The position numbers and the translations under genes are program-made. Below the pieces are notes generated by a model. It ran no database searches. It was not told the DNA's origin and saw only the letters and a program-made list of their open reading frames with translations. Shown here one piece after another: positions 63,954 through 64,000 of a stretch of DNA of 64,000 nt (position 1 is its first letter; the number at the start of each line of letters is the position of its first letter). The DNA is from Arcobacter_B sp049472135 (GTDB lineage: Bacteria > Campylobacterota > Campylobacteria > Campylobacterales > Arcobacteraceae). The stretch covers positions 1-64,000 of the forward strand of contig NZ_JBMOVV010000001.1 in NCBI RefSeq assembly GCF_049472135.1, given 5' to 3'.

Positions 63954-64000
63954 AAAATAGACCACAATTATTAACTAAAGTCAAACCTATTTTATAATAA

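Overview
The window is one contiguous, strongly AT-rich stretch of bacterial chromosome. The gene content points to Campylobacterota, most likely the Arcobacter group: a four-subunit 2-oxoglutarate:acceptor oxidoreductase (oorDABC), two desulforubrerythrin-type rubrerythrins next to a PerR-like regulator, a FabL-type enoyl reductase, an OMPLA-type phospholipase, flavocytochrome c sulfide dehydrogenase, scattered trp genes and TATAAT promoters followed by AAGGA ribosome binding sites. This assignment is inference from content, not from a database search.

Layout. 1-3460: end of the 16S-23S spacer, a complete 23S rRNA, 5S rRNA and a terminator; two long complementary segments flanking the 23S form its processing stem. 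3.5-18.1 kb: an AraC/GyrI regulator with a lipoprotein, divergent from an aminotransferase; a nucleobase salvage block (NCS2 purine permease plus phosphoribosyltransferase, then upp divergent from uraA); a voltage-gated channel with a calcium-channel-like filter; yajQ; an unexplained structured RNA region (about 13001-13280) ahead of a membrane protein; a two-component system; a Nudix hydrolase plus cytochrome; and phospholipase A. 18.2-27.9 kb: rpe-trpF-exonuclease-HD hydrolase, oorDABC, a methyltransferase-YkgJ-TPR lipoprotein-trpC cluster, and yggS. 27.9-38.8 kb (minus strand): a probable long operon pyrD-M16 peptidase-globin-dapA-fabL-pgsA-rseP-yggS, then msbA, murJ and a secreted EEP-family nuclease/phosphatase. 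38.9-58.3 kb: oxidative stress (two rubrerythrins, perR), a Ca/Na antiporter, ybeY, radA, an RNase H-like protein, an esterase, ftsY, a thioredoxin-like lipoprotein, folate cyclo-ligase, rny, rsmD, an orphan ABC permease, fccAB, an NhaC-type antiporter, an SDR, a solute-binding protein, sirtuin, nitroreductase and a DUF2400 protein. 58.3-62.6 kb: an accessory, decaying segment with a tnpB remnant, recombination-site-like repeats, a frameshifted small ORF, an unknown membrane-anchored protein, a serine recombinase, a PAS-GGDEF protein and a broken permease. 62.9-64 kb: cold-shock protein, methyltransferase and a 45-residue ORF.

Most of the window is housekeeping DNA. The least explained parts are the structured RNA region at 13 kb and the decaying accessory segment from 58.3 kb. 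Convergent gene pairs repeatedly share bidirectional terminators whose palindromes contain one or both stop codons, so transcription units are tightly packed. No tRNA gene and no CRISPR array was seen.
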